Shown one piece after another: positions 55,874 to 64,000 of a stretch of DNA of 64,000 nt. Source of the stretch: Mycolicibacterium sp. J2. GTDB taxonomy: Bacteria; Actinomycetota; Actinomycetes; Mycobacteriales; Mycobacteriaceae. A program made the translations under genes and the position numbers. How positions within the stretch are numbered: position 1 is the stretch's first letter; each line of letters opens with the position of its first letter. The DNA lies in NCBI RefSeq assembly GCF_026240945.1, contig NZ_JAPFPY010000010.1, forward strand, positions 124,001-188,000. Reading direction: 5' to 3'. The notes under the pieces are model-generated. The model did no database searches. It saw only the letters and a program-made list of their open reading frames with translations, and was not told the origin of the DNA.

Positions 55874-57280
55874 AATATCGTTGACGCGGTCTCGCGCATC
55901 ACCGAAGAGCATCTGTGTGTTCTCCCGGAAGAACAGCGGATTCTGCACGCCTGCATACCCGGATGCCATGGACCGCTTGAACACGATGACGTTCTCGGCG
56001 TTCCACACCGTCAGCACCGGCATGCCGGCGATGGGTGAGCCGGGATCCTCCGACGCCGCCGGGTTGACGGTGTCGTTGGCGCCGATGACGAGCACCACCG
56101 ACGTGTCGGGGAAGTCGTCGTTGATCTCGTCCATCTCCAGCACGATGTCGTAGGGCACCTTGGCCTCGGCCAGCAACACGTTCATGTGGCCGGGCAGCCG
56201 GCCCGCGACGGGGTGGATGCCGAACCGGACGTTGATCCCGCGCTCGCGCAGCTTGCGAGTCAGATCGGCGACGCCGTACTGCGCCTGCGCCACGGCCATG
56301 CCGTACCCGGGCGTGATGATCACCGAACTGGCCGACGCCAGCAGCTCGGCCGCGCCCTCGGCGGTGATCTCCCGGTGCTCGCCGTAGTCCTTGTCCTCTG
56401 CCGGGCCGGCTTCGATCCCGAAACCGCCGGCGATCACGGAGATGAACGAGCGGTTCATCGCCTTGCACATGATGTAGGACAGGTAGGCACCCGACGAGCC
56501 GACCAGCGCGCCGGTGATGATCAGCAGATCGTTGGACAGCAGGAAGCCCGACGCCGCAGCGGCCCAACCGGAGTAGCTGTTGAGCATCGACACCACCACC
56601 GGCATATCGCCGCCGCCGATGGAGGCCACCAGATGCCAGCCCAGCAGCAGCGCCAGCACGGTGACGACGATGAGCAGCCACAGTGCCGGCGAGATGACGA
56701 ACCACACCGTCAGTGCGAAGAACAGCACCAGGGCGCCGACGTTGAGGAAGTTCTTGCCGGGCAACATCAGTGGGGCGGACTTGATCCGCGCCGACAGTTT
56801 GAGGTTGGCGACGATCGAGCCGGTGAAGGTGACCGCACCGATGAACACACCGACGAACACCTCGGCCGAGTGGATACCGAGCATGCCCTGGCCGGCCAGG
56901 TGCGCGGCCTCGGCACCGGCGGCGTCCGCCTCGACGTGCAGGTAACCGTTCCAGCCGACCAGCACCGCGGCCAGGCCGACGAAGCTGTGCAGCAGTGCGA
57001 TCAGTTCCGGCATCCCGGTCATCTCGACCACCCGGGCCCGCCACAGGCCGATCGCCGCGCCGATCGCCATGGCGCCGACAAGCAGTCCGAGCCCGAGTGG
57101 CTCGATGCGCCGGTCCAGCGCGAGGGCGATGGTCGCGATCAGCGCGACGGCCATCCCGGCCATACCGAAAGTGTTTCCGGCCTTTGATGTTTCGTGCTTG
57201 GACAGGCCGGCCAGCGCCAGGATGAACAGCAGGGCGGCGACAACGTAGGCCGCCGTGGCGGCGGTTTCAACGGAGAACAC
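55859..57280 (-). CDS. pntB: NAD(P) transhydrogenase subunit beta
   Basis: 473 residues. The membrane domain (about 1-265) has nine helices; the NADP-binding dIII (about 300-473) has [16 protein letters not shown] and [22 protein letters not shown]. It couples proton entry to NADPH formation from NADH. GTG start, 4 nt after the pntA stop. The last residues DILAAL are the unit that is repeated past the stop (55781-55873). Confidence 0.94.
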   Translation of the reverse strand: MFSVETAATAAYVVAALLFILALAGLSKHETSKAGNTFGMAGMAVALIATIALALDRRIEPLGLGLLVGAMAIGAAIGLWRARVVEMTGMPELIALLHSFVGLAAVLVGWNGYLHVEADAAGAEAAHLAGQGMLGIHSAEVFVGVFIGAVTFTGSIVANLKLSARIKSAPLMLPGKNFLNVGALVLFFALTVWFVISPALWLLIVVTVLALLLGWHLVASIGGGDMPVVVSMLNSYSGWAAAASGFLLSNDLLIITGALVGSSGAYLSYIMCKAMNRSFISVIAGGFGIEAGPAEDKDYGEHREITAEGAAELLASASSVIITPGYGMAVAQAQYGVADLTRKLRERGINVRFGIHPVAGRLPGHMNVLLAEAKVPYDIVLEMDEINDDFPDTSVVLVIGANDTVNPAASEDPGSPIAGMPVLTVWNAENVIVFKRSMASGYAGVQNPLFFRENTQMLFGDARDRVNDILAAL

Positions 57281-57284
57281 GGAT

Positions 57285-58811
57285 TCAGCTCCTCGAGAAC
57301 ATTCCGAGCATGCGACGCGTCACCGCGAAGCCACCGAACACATTGATGCTGGCGAGCAGGATCGCCACCGCGGCCAGCACGGTGATGGGCAGGTTGCCGT
57401 GGCCGATCTGCAGCAGCGCGCCGACGACGATGATGCCGGAGATGGCGTTGGTCACCGACATCAGCGGGGTGTGCAGCGCGTGGTGCACGTGGCCGATCAC
57501 GTAGTAGCCGATCACGATCGCCAGCGCGAAGACCGTCAGGTGCACCTGCAGCGCCACCGGCGATATCGCGATCAACACGAACAGCGCCGCGGCCGCGGCG
57601 AAGGTCAGTCCCAGCCGGCGGCCGGTCGACATCGGCTCCTTGGTCTTCGCCGCCTCGACCGGGGCGGCTGACGCCGCGGCAGTGGGGGCGGCCGAGACCT
57701 GCACCGGTGGTGGGGGCCAGGTGGTCTCCCCGTTTCGCACGACGGTCACCGAACGCTGCACGACGTCGTCGAAGTCCAGTACCAGCTGCCCGTCCTTCTC
57801 CGGGGTCAGCAGCTTGAGCAGGTTGACCAGGTTGGTCCCGTACAGCTGGGAGGCCTGGGCGGGCAGCCGGCCGGCCAGGTCGGTGTAGCCGATGATCGTC
57901 ACGCCGTTGGCGGTGACGACGGCCTGGTCTTTCACCGTGCCCTCGACATTGCCGCCGTTGGCCGCCGCCATGTCGACGATCACGCTGCCGGGTTTCATCG
58001 AGGCCACCATCTCGGCGGTGATGATCCGCGGCGCGGGACGGCCGGGGATCAGCGCGGTGGTGATGATGATGTCGACGTCCTTGCACTGCTCGGCGTACAG
58101 CGCCGCCTCACGTGCCTTGTAGTCGTCGTCCATCTCCTTGGCGTAGCCGGTGGCCGACACCTCGGCCTTCTCGTTCGCCACGGACAGGTACTCCCCGCCG
58201 AGCGAAGCGACCTGATCGGCGACCTCCGGCCGCGGGTCGGTGGCCCGCACGATGGCGCCCAGGCTGCCCGCGGCGCCGATCGCGGCGAGGCCGGCCACGC
58301 CGGCACCGACGACCAGGACCTTGGCCGGGGGGACCTTGCCTGCGGCGGTCACCTGGCCGGTGAAGAACCGGCCGAAGGCGTGCGCCGCTTCGACCACGGC
58401 GCGGTAGCCGGCGATATTGGCCATCGAGGACAGCACGTCCAGCGACTGCGCCCGCGAGATGCGCGGTACCGCGTCCATGGCCAGCACGGTGATGGGCCGG
58501 GCGGACAGCTTCTCGACCAGCTCGGGATTCAGCGCCGGTGAGAGGAGACTGACCAGCGTCGCACCGTCGCGCAGTGCGGCGATCTCGGCGTCGGTCGGGG
58601 CGTTGACCTTCAGCACCACATCGGCCTGCCAGGGGTCGCCGATATCGGCGCCGGCCTCGGTATATGCCGCGTCGGAGAAGCTGGAGGCGGCGCCGGCGCC
58701 GGGCTCTACCACTACTGAATAGCCCAGCTTGATGATCTGCCCGACGGTTTGCGGTGTGGCGGCGACGCGCGTCTCACCCGATTGAGACTCGCGCGGTATC
58801 GCGATGATCAT
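57285..58811 (-). CDS. pntA: NAD(P) transhydrogenase subunit alpha, fused dI + membrane part
   Basis: 508 residues from the ATG at 58811. The NAD-binding dI (about 1-370) has [20 protein letters not shown] and the RQD-loop-like region; a linker ([20 protein letters not shown]) leads to four helices (about 415-500). In M. tuberculosis this is split into pntAa and pntAb; here one continuous frame covers both, as in E. coli PntA. It forms the transhydrogenase with PntB. Confidence 0.93.
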   Translation of the reverse strand: MIIAIPRESQSGETRVAATPQTVGQIIKLGYSVVVEPGAGAASSFSDAAYTEAGADIGDPWQADVVLKVNAPTDAEIAALRDGATLVSLLSPALNPELVEKLSARPITVLAMDAVPRISRAQSLDVLSSMANIAGYRAVVEAAHAFGRFFTGQVTAAGKVPPAKVLVVGAGVAGLAAIGAAGSLGAIVRATDPRPEVADQVASLGGEYLSVANEKAEVSATGYAKEMDDDYKAREAALYAEQCKDVDIIITTALIPGRPAPRIITAEMVASMKPGSVIVDMAAANGGNVEGTVKDQAVVTANGVTIIGYTDLAGRLPAQASQLYGTNLVNLLKLLTPEKDGQLVLDFDDVVQRSVTVVRNGETTWPPPPVQVSAAPTAAASAAPVEAAKTKEPMSTGRRLGLTFAAAAALFVLIAISPVALQVHLTVFALAIVIGYYVIGHVHHALHTPLMSVTNAISGIIVVGALLQIGHGNLPITVLAAVAILLASINVFGGFAVTRRMLGMFSRS

Positions 58812-58875
58812 CGGAAGAGTCTCGCATCCGTATGCCGGGTTGGCGTCGGCCACCCCTGAAACGGTGAACGAATGT

Positions 58876-59883
58876 TCACAACCAGTCGCGGCGTTTGAAC
58901 ATCACGTAGAGCACGACGACCAGCACCACGATCAACGTCGAGCTGGCGATGAAGCCGACGACGGTGTTGATGCCTGGGTAGTTGACGTTCTGCCCGTAGA
59001 AGCCGGTGATCGCCGTCGGCACCGCGATGATCGCCGCCCAGCTGGTGAGTTTCTTCATCACCGTGTTCAGCCGGGCGTCCTGCAGGGACAGGTTGGTCTC
59101 GAAGACGGTGGTGACCATGTCGCGTAGTGATTCGGTCCATTCCGAGGCGCGCAGTACGTGGTCGTACAGGTCGGCATATAGCGGATCCAGTTCCGGTGCC
59201 GTCTTGGAGTCCAGTCGTCGGTGCTGAATGGTGCTGACCACTTCACGCATCGGCAGCACCACACGTCGCAATTGGACGAGGTCCTTGCGCATGCGGAAGG
59301 TTCGTCGCTGCAGCCCGTGCCGCGGTCCGCGTTCGTCGAACAATTCGTCCTCGAGCGATTCGATCGCGTCATCAAGGCTCTGCACCGCCTCGAAATGACC
59401 GTCGACCACCACGTCCAGCAGGCCGTGCACCAGGGCGCCGACGCCGTGCTCCTGCCCGCCCAGTTCGTCGAAACGCTGCGACACCTCGGCCATGTCGAGA
59501 TCGTCGGCGCCGTCGGCACCGATGGGCGGCAGCCGCACGGTGATCAGACCGCGCGGCAGCACGAATGCCGAGATCCGGTGTTTCACCAGGGTGGCGGTGG
59601 TGTCGTCGTCGGGCTCGACGGTGTCCACCGCGTACACCGTGAAGAAGGTGTGGGTGTGGTAGACCGACGCCTTGGTGCGTTCCATCGGCGCGATGGCGTC
59701 CTCGACGGCCCAGATGTTGAGCCCGAGTTCCCTGGCCAGCCGACGCAGGGACTCGTGATCGGGGTTGTAGATGTCGGCCCACACCAGGGTGTCCTCGGCC
59801 GCCAGGCAGTCCGAGATCGCCGAGAACGTGAATCCGTCGACGGGTTTGCCGTCACGCCAGATCCGGCCGTGCACGTCGGTCAC
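58876..59883 (-). CDS. CorA-type divalent cation transporter
   Basis: 335 residues from the GTG at 59883. The soluble N-terminal domain has [19 protein letters not shown], then a long coiled region. Two C-terminal helices flank the loop YGQNVNYPG. The canonical signature is GMN; here it is GQN, a change in the pore-entrance residue. It may carry Mg2+, Co2+ or other ions. The start overlaps the kinase stop (GTGA), so the two are translationally coupled. Confidence 0.85.
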   Translation of the reverse strand: MTDVHGRIWRDGKPVDGFTFSAISDCLAAEDTLVWADIYNPDHESLRRLARELGLNIWAVEDAIAPMERTKASVYHTHTFFTVYAVDTVEPDDDTTATLVKHRISAFVLPRGLITVRLPPIGADGADDLDMAEVSQRFDELGGQEHGVGALVHGLLDVVVDGHFEAVQSLDDAIESLEDELFDERGPRHGLQRRTFRMRKDLVQLRRVVLPMREVVSTIQHRRLDSKTAPELDPLYADLYDHVLRASEWTESLRDMVTTVFETNLSLQDARLNTVMKKLTSWAAIIAVPTAITGFYGQNVNYPGINTVVGFIASSTLIVVLVVVLYVMFKRRDWL

Positions 59884-61175
59884 GCCGGCCCCACCAGGTT
59901 TCCGCGCCGGATGTTCTCCCGGCAGGTCGCCCGATCCTGGTGGGTTTCGGTGACGCACACCTGAACCTGCTGCTCGATCCCGGGCGGGTAGACCTGGTCG
60001 GTGGCGGCTGGCGGAGCGGCCGGGACCGGAACCGTGCCCGAGTACAGCGACCACATGATGTCCCCGGTGCTCGGCAGCCGCGCGCAGTAGGCCTTCTCCC
60101 CGGTGCTGCTCTGACCGGCCGCGCCGAGGGTGGCGCAGTCCGCGCCGATGAGCACGACCGGCACATTGGGTGCGGCGGTGTGGTGGGCGTCGGGTTCGCG
60201 CTCGCCGACCAGGTAGGCGGCCAGCGCCACGCCGGCCGCGGCGAGCACGGCCAGGGCCGCCACCGCCAGCCGGGCACGGCCGCGCCGGGTCGCCTTCTCG
60301 GGCTTGTGGAAGACGTGGGCAGGCATCGTGAGATCGGCGGGTGCGCCGATGCTGGCCCGCAGGGCCGCCGCGAACTCCGCACAGGTGCCGAAGCGGTCAG
60401 CCGGTGCTTTGGCCAGCGCCCGTGACAGCACCGGATCCAGCCCGGCGAGGTCGGGTCGGCGGCCGGCGATGGCGGGCGGAGGGGCGGTGATGTGCTGGCT
60501 GATCACCGCGGCAGGGTTGTCGTGCAGGTAGGGCGGCGAGCCGGTCAGTAGCTCGAAAGCGGTTGCCGCCAGGGAGTATTGGTCGGCTCGACCGTCGACG
60601 TCACCGCCCATGAGCTGCTCGGGTGCGGCGTAGGCCACGGTGCCGACGGTCATGCTGGTCGCGGTCAGTCGGCTGACCTCGCCCATCCGGCGGGCGATGC
60701 CGAAATCGGCCAGCAGCACCCGCGGCCACTCGGCGCCGATATCGGTGAGCAGGATGTTGGCGGGCTTGATATCGCGATGCAGCAGCTTGCGCTGGTGCGC
60801 GTAGTCCAGGGCGTCGGCCACCGCGCCGACGATGTGCAGCGCCTCGCCGGCGGGCAGGGCACCGCGCTCGCGCAGCAGTTGGCCGGCGTCGGTGCCCTCG
60901 ACGTACTCCATCGAGATCCACAGCTGTCCGTCGTACTCACCGCGGTCGTACACCCGCACGATGCTGGGGTGCATGAGGTCGGCGGCGAAGTCGGCTTCCC
61001 GGTCGAAGCGGGCCTGGTACTCGGTGTCGGCGCTGACGTCCTTGCGCAGCACCTTGATGGCGTCCTGGCGCGGCAGCCGCGGATGCTGGGCCAGATAGAC
61101 CTCGCCCATGCCGCCGGAGCCCAGGAGACGCACGACGGTGTAACCGGCAAACCGCTCACCGGGCGCAATCGACAA
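59880..61175 (-). CDS. Transmembrane Ser/Thr protein kinase (PknF-like)
   Basis: 431 residues from the TTG at 61175, chosen because TAGGAGG lies 5-6 nt upstream; an in-frame GTG at 61199 would place that site inside the gene. The kinase domain (about 8-275) has LLGSGGMGEVY, Lys41, HRDIKPANI with Asp135, DFGIAR and APEQ, all the residues needed for activity. One helix (about 303-323) separates it from an outer domain with three Cys residues and the sequence [12 protein letters not shown] at the end. It is translationally coupled to the CorA-type gene. Confidence 0.9.
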   Translation of the reverse strand: MSIAPGERFAGYTVVRLLGSGGMGEVYLAQHPRLPRQDAIKVLRKDVSADTEYQARFDREADFAADLMHPSIVRVYDRGEYDGQLWISMEYVEGTDAGQLLRERGALPAGEALHIVGAVADALDYAHQRKLLHRDIKPANILLTDIGAEWPRVLLADFGIARRMGEVSRLTATSMTVGTVAYAAPEQLMGGDVDGRADQYSLAATAFELLTGSPPYLHDNPAAVISQHITAPPPAIAGRRPDLAGLDPVLSRALAKAPADRFGTCAEFAAALRASIGAPADLTMPAHVFHKPEKATRRGRARLAVAALAVLAAAGVALAAYLVGEREPDAHHTAAPNVPVVLIGADCATLGAAGQSSTGEKAYCARLPSTGDIMWSLYSGTVPVPAAPPAATDQVYPPGIEQQVQVCVTETHQDRATCRENIRRGNLVGPA

Positions 61176-61331
61176 AGGTCGCCTCCTACCGTCGCTCACC
61201 TCATTGTTGCCGAATTGTCCCAGGACAAAACGCAGACCCACGCAACTAGTGGCGGATCCGGGAGTCTGTGAACGTTGGGGTCGGCGGGCCGGTCACCGCG
61301 CCCCACTTAAAACTCGCTGTGAGCGCAGCTA

Positions 61332-61360
61332 TTCACCTTGCGTTCACGTCGCCATATAAA
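61332..61360 (+). promoter_or_regulatory. Possible promoter of the taurine-type ABC operon
   Basis: TTCACC (61332-61337) and TATAAA (61355-61360) are separated by 17 bp, in the one AT-rich patch of the 271-bp gap between the kinase and tauC. The GTG start of tauC is 87 nt downstream. The remaining gap (61176-61331) shows no clear feature. Confidence 0.35.
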
Positions 61361-61446
61361 GGGGCGGCGTGACCCCGACACCACCGCACTGCTGTCGTAC
61401 GAGCGCGTCGTCAATTCGGTTCGTGCATAGAGAGTTCAGGTAGAAC

Positions 61447-62310
61447 GTGTCGGTCTTCGTCGATATCACCCCGGACGAGGCGGTCGGTGCCGCGCCGCCG
61501 CCGGTCGCCGGTTCCGGCCGGTGGCGTGCCGTCCTGACCCGCGCCGGGCTGCCGCTGCTGTCGGTTCTCGTCTTCTTCGTGGTGTGGCAGCTGGTGGCTG
61601 CCGCCGGTATCTGGAACCAGACCTTCGTGCCCTATCCCGCCACGGTCTGGCGCGCCTTCGTCGACATCTCCACCACCCACGACGGCACCCGCGGCTATGC
61701 GGGCTACCTCTTGTGGGAGCACCTGTACATGACGTTGCGTCGGGTGTTCGCCGGCGTCGTCATCGGGGTGGTGCTGGGCGTGCTGCTCGGCCTGGTGATG
61801 GGTTCGGTCGGCTGGTTGCGCAGCGTGCTGGAGCCGTGGTTGACGTTTCTGCGCGCGCTGCCGCCGCTGGCCTACTTCTTCCTATTGGTCATCTGGCTGG
61901 GTATCGACGAGGCACCGAAGATCACGCTGCTGGCATTGGCCGCCCTGCCGCCGGCGGCGGTGGCCACCACGGCGGCGGTGGTGGCCGCGCCCGTCGGCCT
62001 GCAGGAGGCGGCCCGCGCGCTGGGGGCCACTCGTGCCCAGGTGATCCGGGATGTCGTGGTGCCCTCGGCGCTGCCGGAGACGTTCACCGGAATCCGGCTG
62101 GCGGTCGGGATGGCCTACTCGTCGGTGGTGGCGGCCGAGCTGTTCAACGGCATCCCCGGTATAGGCGGATTGGTCAAGGACGCAAGCAATTACAACAACA
62201 CACCGGTCGTGCTGGTCGGGATCTTTGCCATCGGCATCTCCGGTCTGGTGATCGACGGTGTGCTGCGGGCTGCCGAGCGGCGGGCCGTTCCGTGGAGAGG
62301 GAAGATATGA
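61447..62310 (+). CDS. tauC: ABC transporter permease, taurine/sulfonate type
   Basis: 287 residues with six helices and the coupling loop QEAARALGATRAQVIRDVVVP, the EAA-G-P pattern. The C-terminal FNGIPGIGGLVKDA and the sequence HLYMTLRRVFAGVVIGVVLG are typical of TauC/SsuC. It has a GTG start and its stop overlaps the tauA ATG. The order tauC-tauA-tauB is unusual, since tauA usually leads. Confidence 0.85.
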   Translation: MSVFVDITPDEAVGAAPPPVAGSGRWRAVLTRAGLPLLSVLVFFVVWQLVAAAGIWNQTFVPYPATVWRAFVDISTTHDGTRGYAGYLLWEHLYMTLRRVFAGVVIGVVLGVLLGLVMGSVGWLRSVLEPWLTFLRALPPLAYFFLLVIWLGIDEAPKITLLALAALPPAAVATTAAVVAAPVGLQEAARALGATRAQVIRDVVVPSALPETFTGIRLAVGMAYSSVVAAELFNGIPGIGGLVKDASNYNNTPVVLVGIFAIGISGLVIDGVLRAAERRAVPWRGKI

Positions 62311-63338
62311 GAATCAAGGCCTTACTCGCCGCCGCTGCGGTCTCGATGCTGGCGCTGGCCGGCTGCGCGGTGGACCATTCCGGGCAGGACGCGCAGAAGC
62401 CCACCATTCGCATTGGCTACCAGTCCTTTCCGAGTGGTGACCTGATCGTCAAGAACAGCAGGTGGCTGGAACAGGCGCTGCCGGACTACAACATCAAGTG
62501 GACCAAGTTCGACTCCGGGGCCGACGTGAACACCGCATTCATCGCCAAGGAACTCGACTTCGGTGCGCTCGGTTCCAGTCCGGTGGCCCGCGGCTTGTCC
62601 GCGCCGCTGAACATCGCGTACCAGGTGGCCTTCGTGCTGGACGTCGCCGGCGACAACGAGGCGCTGGTCGCCCGCAACGGCACCGGTATCACCACGATCG
62701 CCGACCTCAAGGGCAAGCGGGTGGCCACCCCGTTCGCCTCCACCGCGCACTACAGCTTGCTGGCCGCGCTGGCGCAGAACGGGTTGAGCCCGGCCGATGT
62801 TCAGCTCATCGACCTGCAGCCGCAGGCGATCCTGGCGGCGTGGGATCGCGGCGACATCGCGGCGGCCTACACCTGGCTGCCCACCCTGGACCAACTGCGC
62901 AAGACCGGCAAGGATCTGATCACCAGCCGCCGGCTGGCCACCGACGGCAAGCCAACTCTCGATCTCGGCGTGGTCTCGAGCGAATTCGCCGCGGCGCACC
63001 CGGATGTGGTGGATGTGTGGCGGCAGCAGGAGGCCAAGGCGCTGCGACTGATCCACGATGATCCCACCGCGGCCGCCAAGGCGATCGCCGCGGAGATCGG
63101 GCTGACTCCGGAAGACGTTGCGGGACAGCTCAAGCAGGGTGTCTATCTGACCCCGGAGCAGGTGTCGTCCGCGCAGTGGCTGGGTGCCGACGGCAAGCCG
63201 GGCAATATCGCGACCAACCTGGAGAGCGCGTCGCAGTTCCTGGCCGCCCAGAAGCAGATCCCGGCCGCGGCACCGCTGAAGACGTTCCAGGATGCCGTCT
63301 ACACCAAGGGATTACCCGATGTCCTCACCAAACAGTGA
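62307..63338 (+). CDS. tauA: Taurine-type substrate-binding lipoprotein
   Basis: 343 residues. The signal MRIKALLAAAAVSMLALAGC ends in lipobox LAGC. The body has IRIGYQSFPSGDLIV, FDSGADVNTAFIAKELDFG, LGSSPVAR and STAHYSLLAAL, close to remembered TauA of E. coli. It binds taurine or another sulfonate outside the membrane. The gene overlaps tauC by 4 bp and tauB by 20 bp. Confidence 0.87.
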   Translation: MRIKALLAAAAVSMLALAGCAVDHSGQDAQKPTIRIGYQSFPSGDLIVKNSRWLEQALPDYNIKWTKFDSGADVNTAFIAKELDFGALGSSPVARGLSAPLNIAYQVAFVLDVAGDNEALVARNGTGITTIADLKGKRVATPFASTAHYSLLAALAQNGLSPADVQLIDLQPQAILAAWDRGDIAAAYTWLPTLDQLRKTGKDLITSRRLATDGKPTLDLGVVSSEFAAAHPDVVDVWRQQEAKALRLIHDDPTAAAKAIAAEIGLTPEDVAGQLKQGVYLTPEQVSSAQWLGADGKPGNIATNLESASQFLAAQKQIPAAAPLKTFQDAVYTKGLPDVLTKQ

Positions 63339-64000
63339 ACCGGCCGGCCGGCTGCTGATCAGCAACGTCGCGCATCGGTACGGCAAGGGCTCCGGGGCGG
63401 TGACCGCCCTGGGCCCGGTCGACCTGGACGTCGAGCCCGGCGCCTTCTTGGTGCTGGTGGGTGCGTCCGGGTGCGGCAAGAGCACGCTGTTGCGGTTGAT
63501 CGCCGGATTCGAGTCCCCCAGCGAAGGCGCCGTGCAGGTGTCGGGGACGTCGCCGACCCCCGGGGTCACCTCGGGTGTGGTGTTCCAACAGCCGCGGTTG
63601 TTCCCGTGGCGCACCGTCGCCGGGAATATCGACCTGGCGCTCAAGTATGCCAAGGTGCCGCGGGAACGCCGGGCCGAGCGGCGCGCGCACCTTCTCGAGC
63701 GGGTCGGGCTGGAAGGCACCGGCGACCGCAAGATCTGGGAGATCAGCGGTGGTCAGCAGCAGCGGGTCGCGATCGCGCGCGCGCTGGCCGCCGAGACCCC
63801 GCTGTTCCTGCTCGACGAACCGTTCGCGGCGCTGGACGCGTTGACCCGGGAGCGGCTGCAGGAGGATGTCCGGCAGGTCAGTGCGGAGTCGGGTCGCACC
63901 ACGGTGTTCGTCACGCACAGCGCCGACGAGGCGGCGTTCCTGGGCTCGCGGATCGTGGTGCTGACCCGTCGTCCCGGCACGGTGGCGCTGGACCTGTCCT
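63319..64000 (+). CDS. tauB: ABC transporter ATPase, taurine/sulfonate type (3' end outside window)
   Basis: The first 227 codons from the ATG at 63319 are present and the gene continues past the edge. Walker A is GASGCGKST, signature ISGGQQQRVAIA, Walker B LFLLDEPFAALD and the switch His in FVTHSADEA. VVFQQPRLFPWRTV fits the SsuB/TauB group. It powers import through TauC. Confidence 0.9.
   Translation, partial: MSSPNSEPAGRLLISNVAHRYGKGSGAVTALGPVDLDVEPGAFLVLVGASGCGKSTLLRLIAGFESPSEGAVQVSGTSPTPGVTSGVVFQQPRLFPWRTVAGNIDLALKYAKVPRERRAERRAHLLERVGLEGTGDRKIWEISGGQQQRVAIARALAAETPLFLLDEPFAALDALTRERLQEDVRQVSAESGRTTVFVTHSADEAAFLGSRIVVLTRRPGTVALDLS

Overview
This window comes from a GC-rich actinobacterium, almost certainly a rapidly growing Mycolicibacterium-type mycobacterium. 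The evidence is the mycP1-eccE1-espB-espL genes of the ESX-1 secretion system, a mycolata-type L,D-transpeptidase, a PE-PPE-domain hydrolase, two carboxylic acid reductases of the FadD9/CAR type, a lipid phosphatase of the MptpB family, an F420-type PPOX protein, and many TAnnnT -10 boxes lying 6-7 nt before a start codon (leaderless mRNAs). Ortholog and synteny statements are from memory of known genomes; no search was run.

Layout. 1-8.7 kb: start of an mmsA-type dehydrogenase with a divergent PucR regulator, a dienelactone hydrolase, two small exported or membrane proteins, a GGDEF protein with a degenerate signature, an SDR and a GtrA protein, then a compact three-gene set (exported protein, DUF6529-like membrane protein, Tat/lipoprotein Rieske protein) that looks like an envelope electron-transfer module. 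8.7-14.3 kb: L,D-transpeptidase, O-methyltransferase, TerC protein behind a yybP-ykoY (Mn2+) riboswitch, PE-PPE hydrolase, DMT transporter. 14.5-21.7 kb: two tandem carboxylic acid reductases whose carrier and early reductase domains are almost identical in DNA while the adenylation domains differ. 21.7-26.8 kb: PPOX protein plus one-TM proline-rich protein, and a four-gene ABC importer whose ATPase carries a 30-bp minisatellite.

26.8-37.6 kb: mycP1-eccE1-espB-espL, the distal part of an ESX-1 locus with no eccA/B/C/D or ESAT-6/CFP-10 genes beside it, followed by a complete fructose PTS (ptsH, fruA, fruK, fruR, divergent ptsI). 37.6-41.7 kb: small protein, pirin, FUSC protein and a TetR regulator.

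41.8-58.8 kb follows the gene order remembered for M. tuberculosis Rv0144-Rv0158: TetR, SAM methyltransferase, aldehyde dehydrogenase, SDR, quinone oxidoreductase, DUF456, ptpB, fadE2, then an MFS/LysR pair, a NarL-type two-component pair, an acyl-CoA dehydrogenase/TetR pair, and pntB-pntA in the reverse orientation with pntA fused. 58.9-64 kb: CorA-type transporter translationally coupled to a membrane Ser/Thr kinase, and a taurine-type ABC operon (tauC-tauA-tauB) cut by the window end.

Four short tandem repeats sit in or at the 3' ends of genes (26.5, 38.8, 48.6 and 55.8 kb). No rRNA, tRNA, CRISPR array, insertion sequence or prophage was seen, and no gene-free stretch exceeds about 300 bases.
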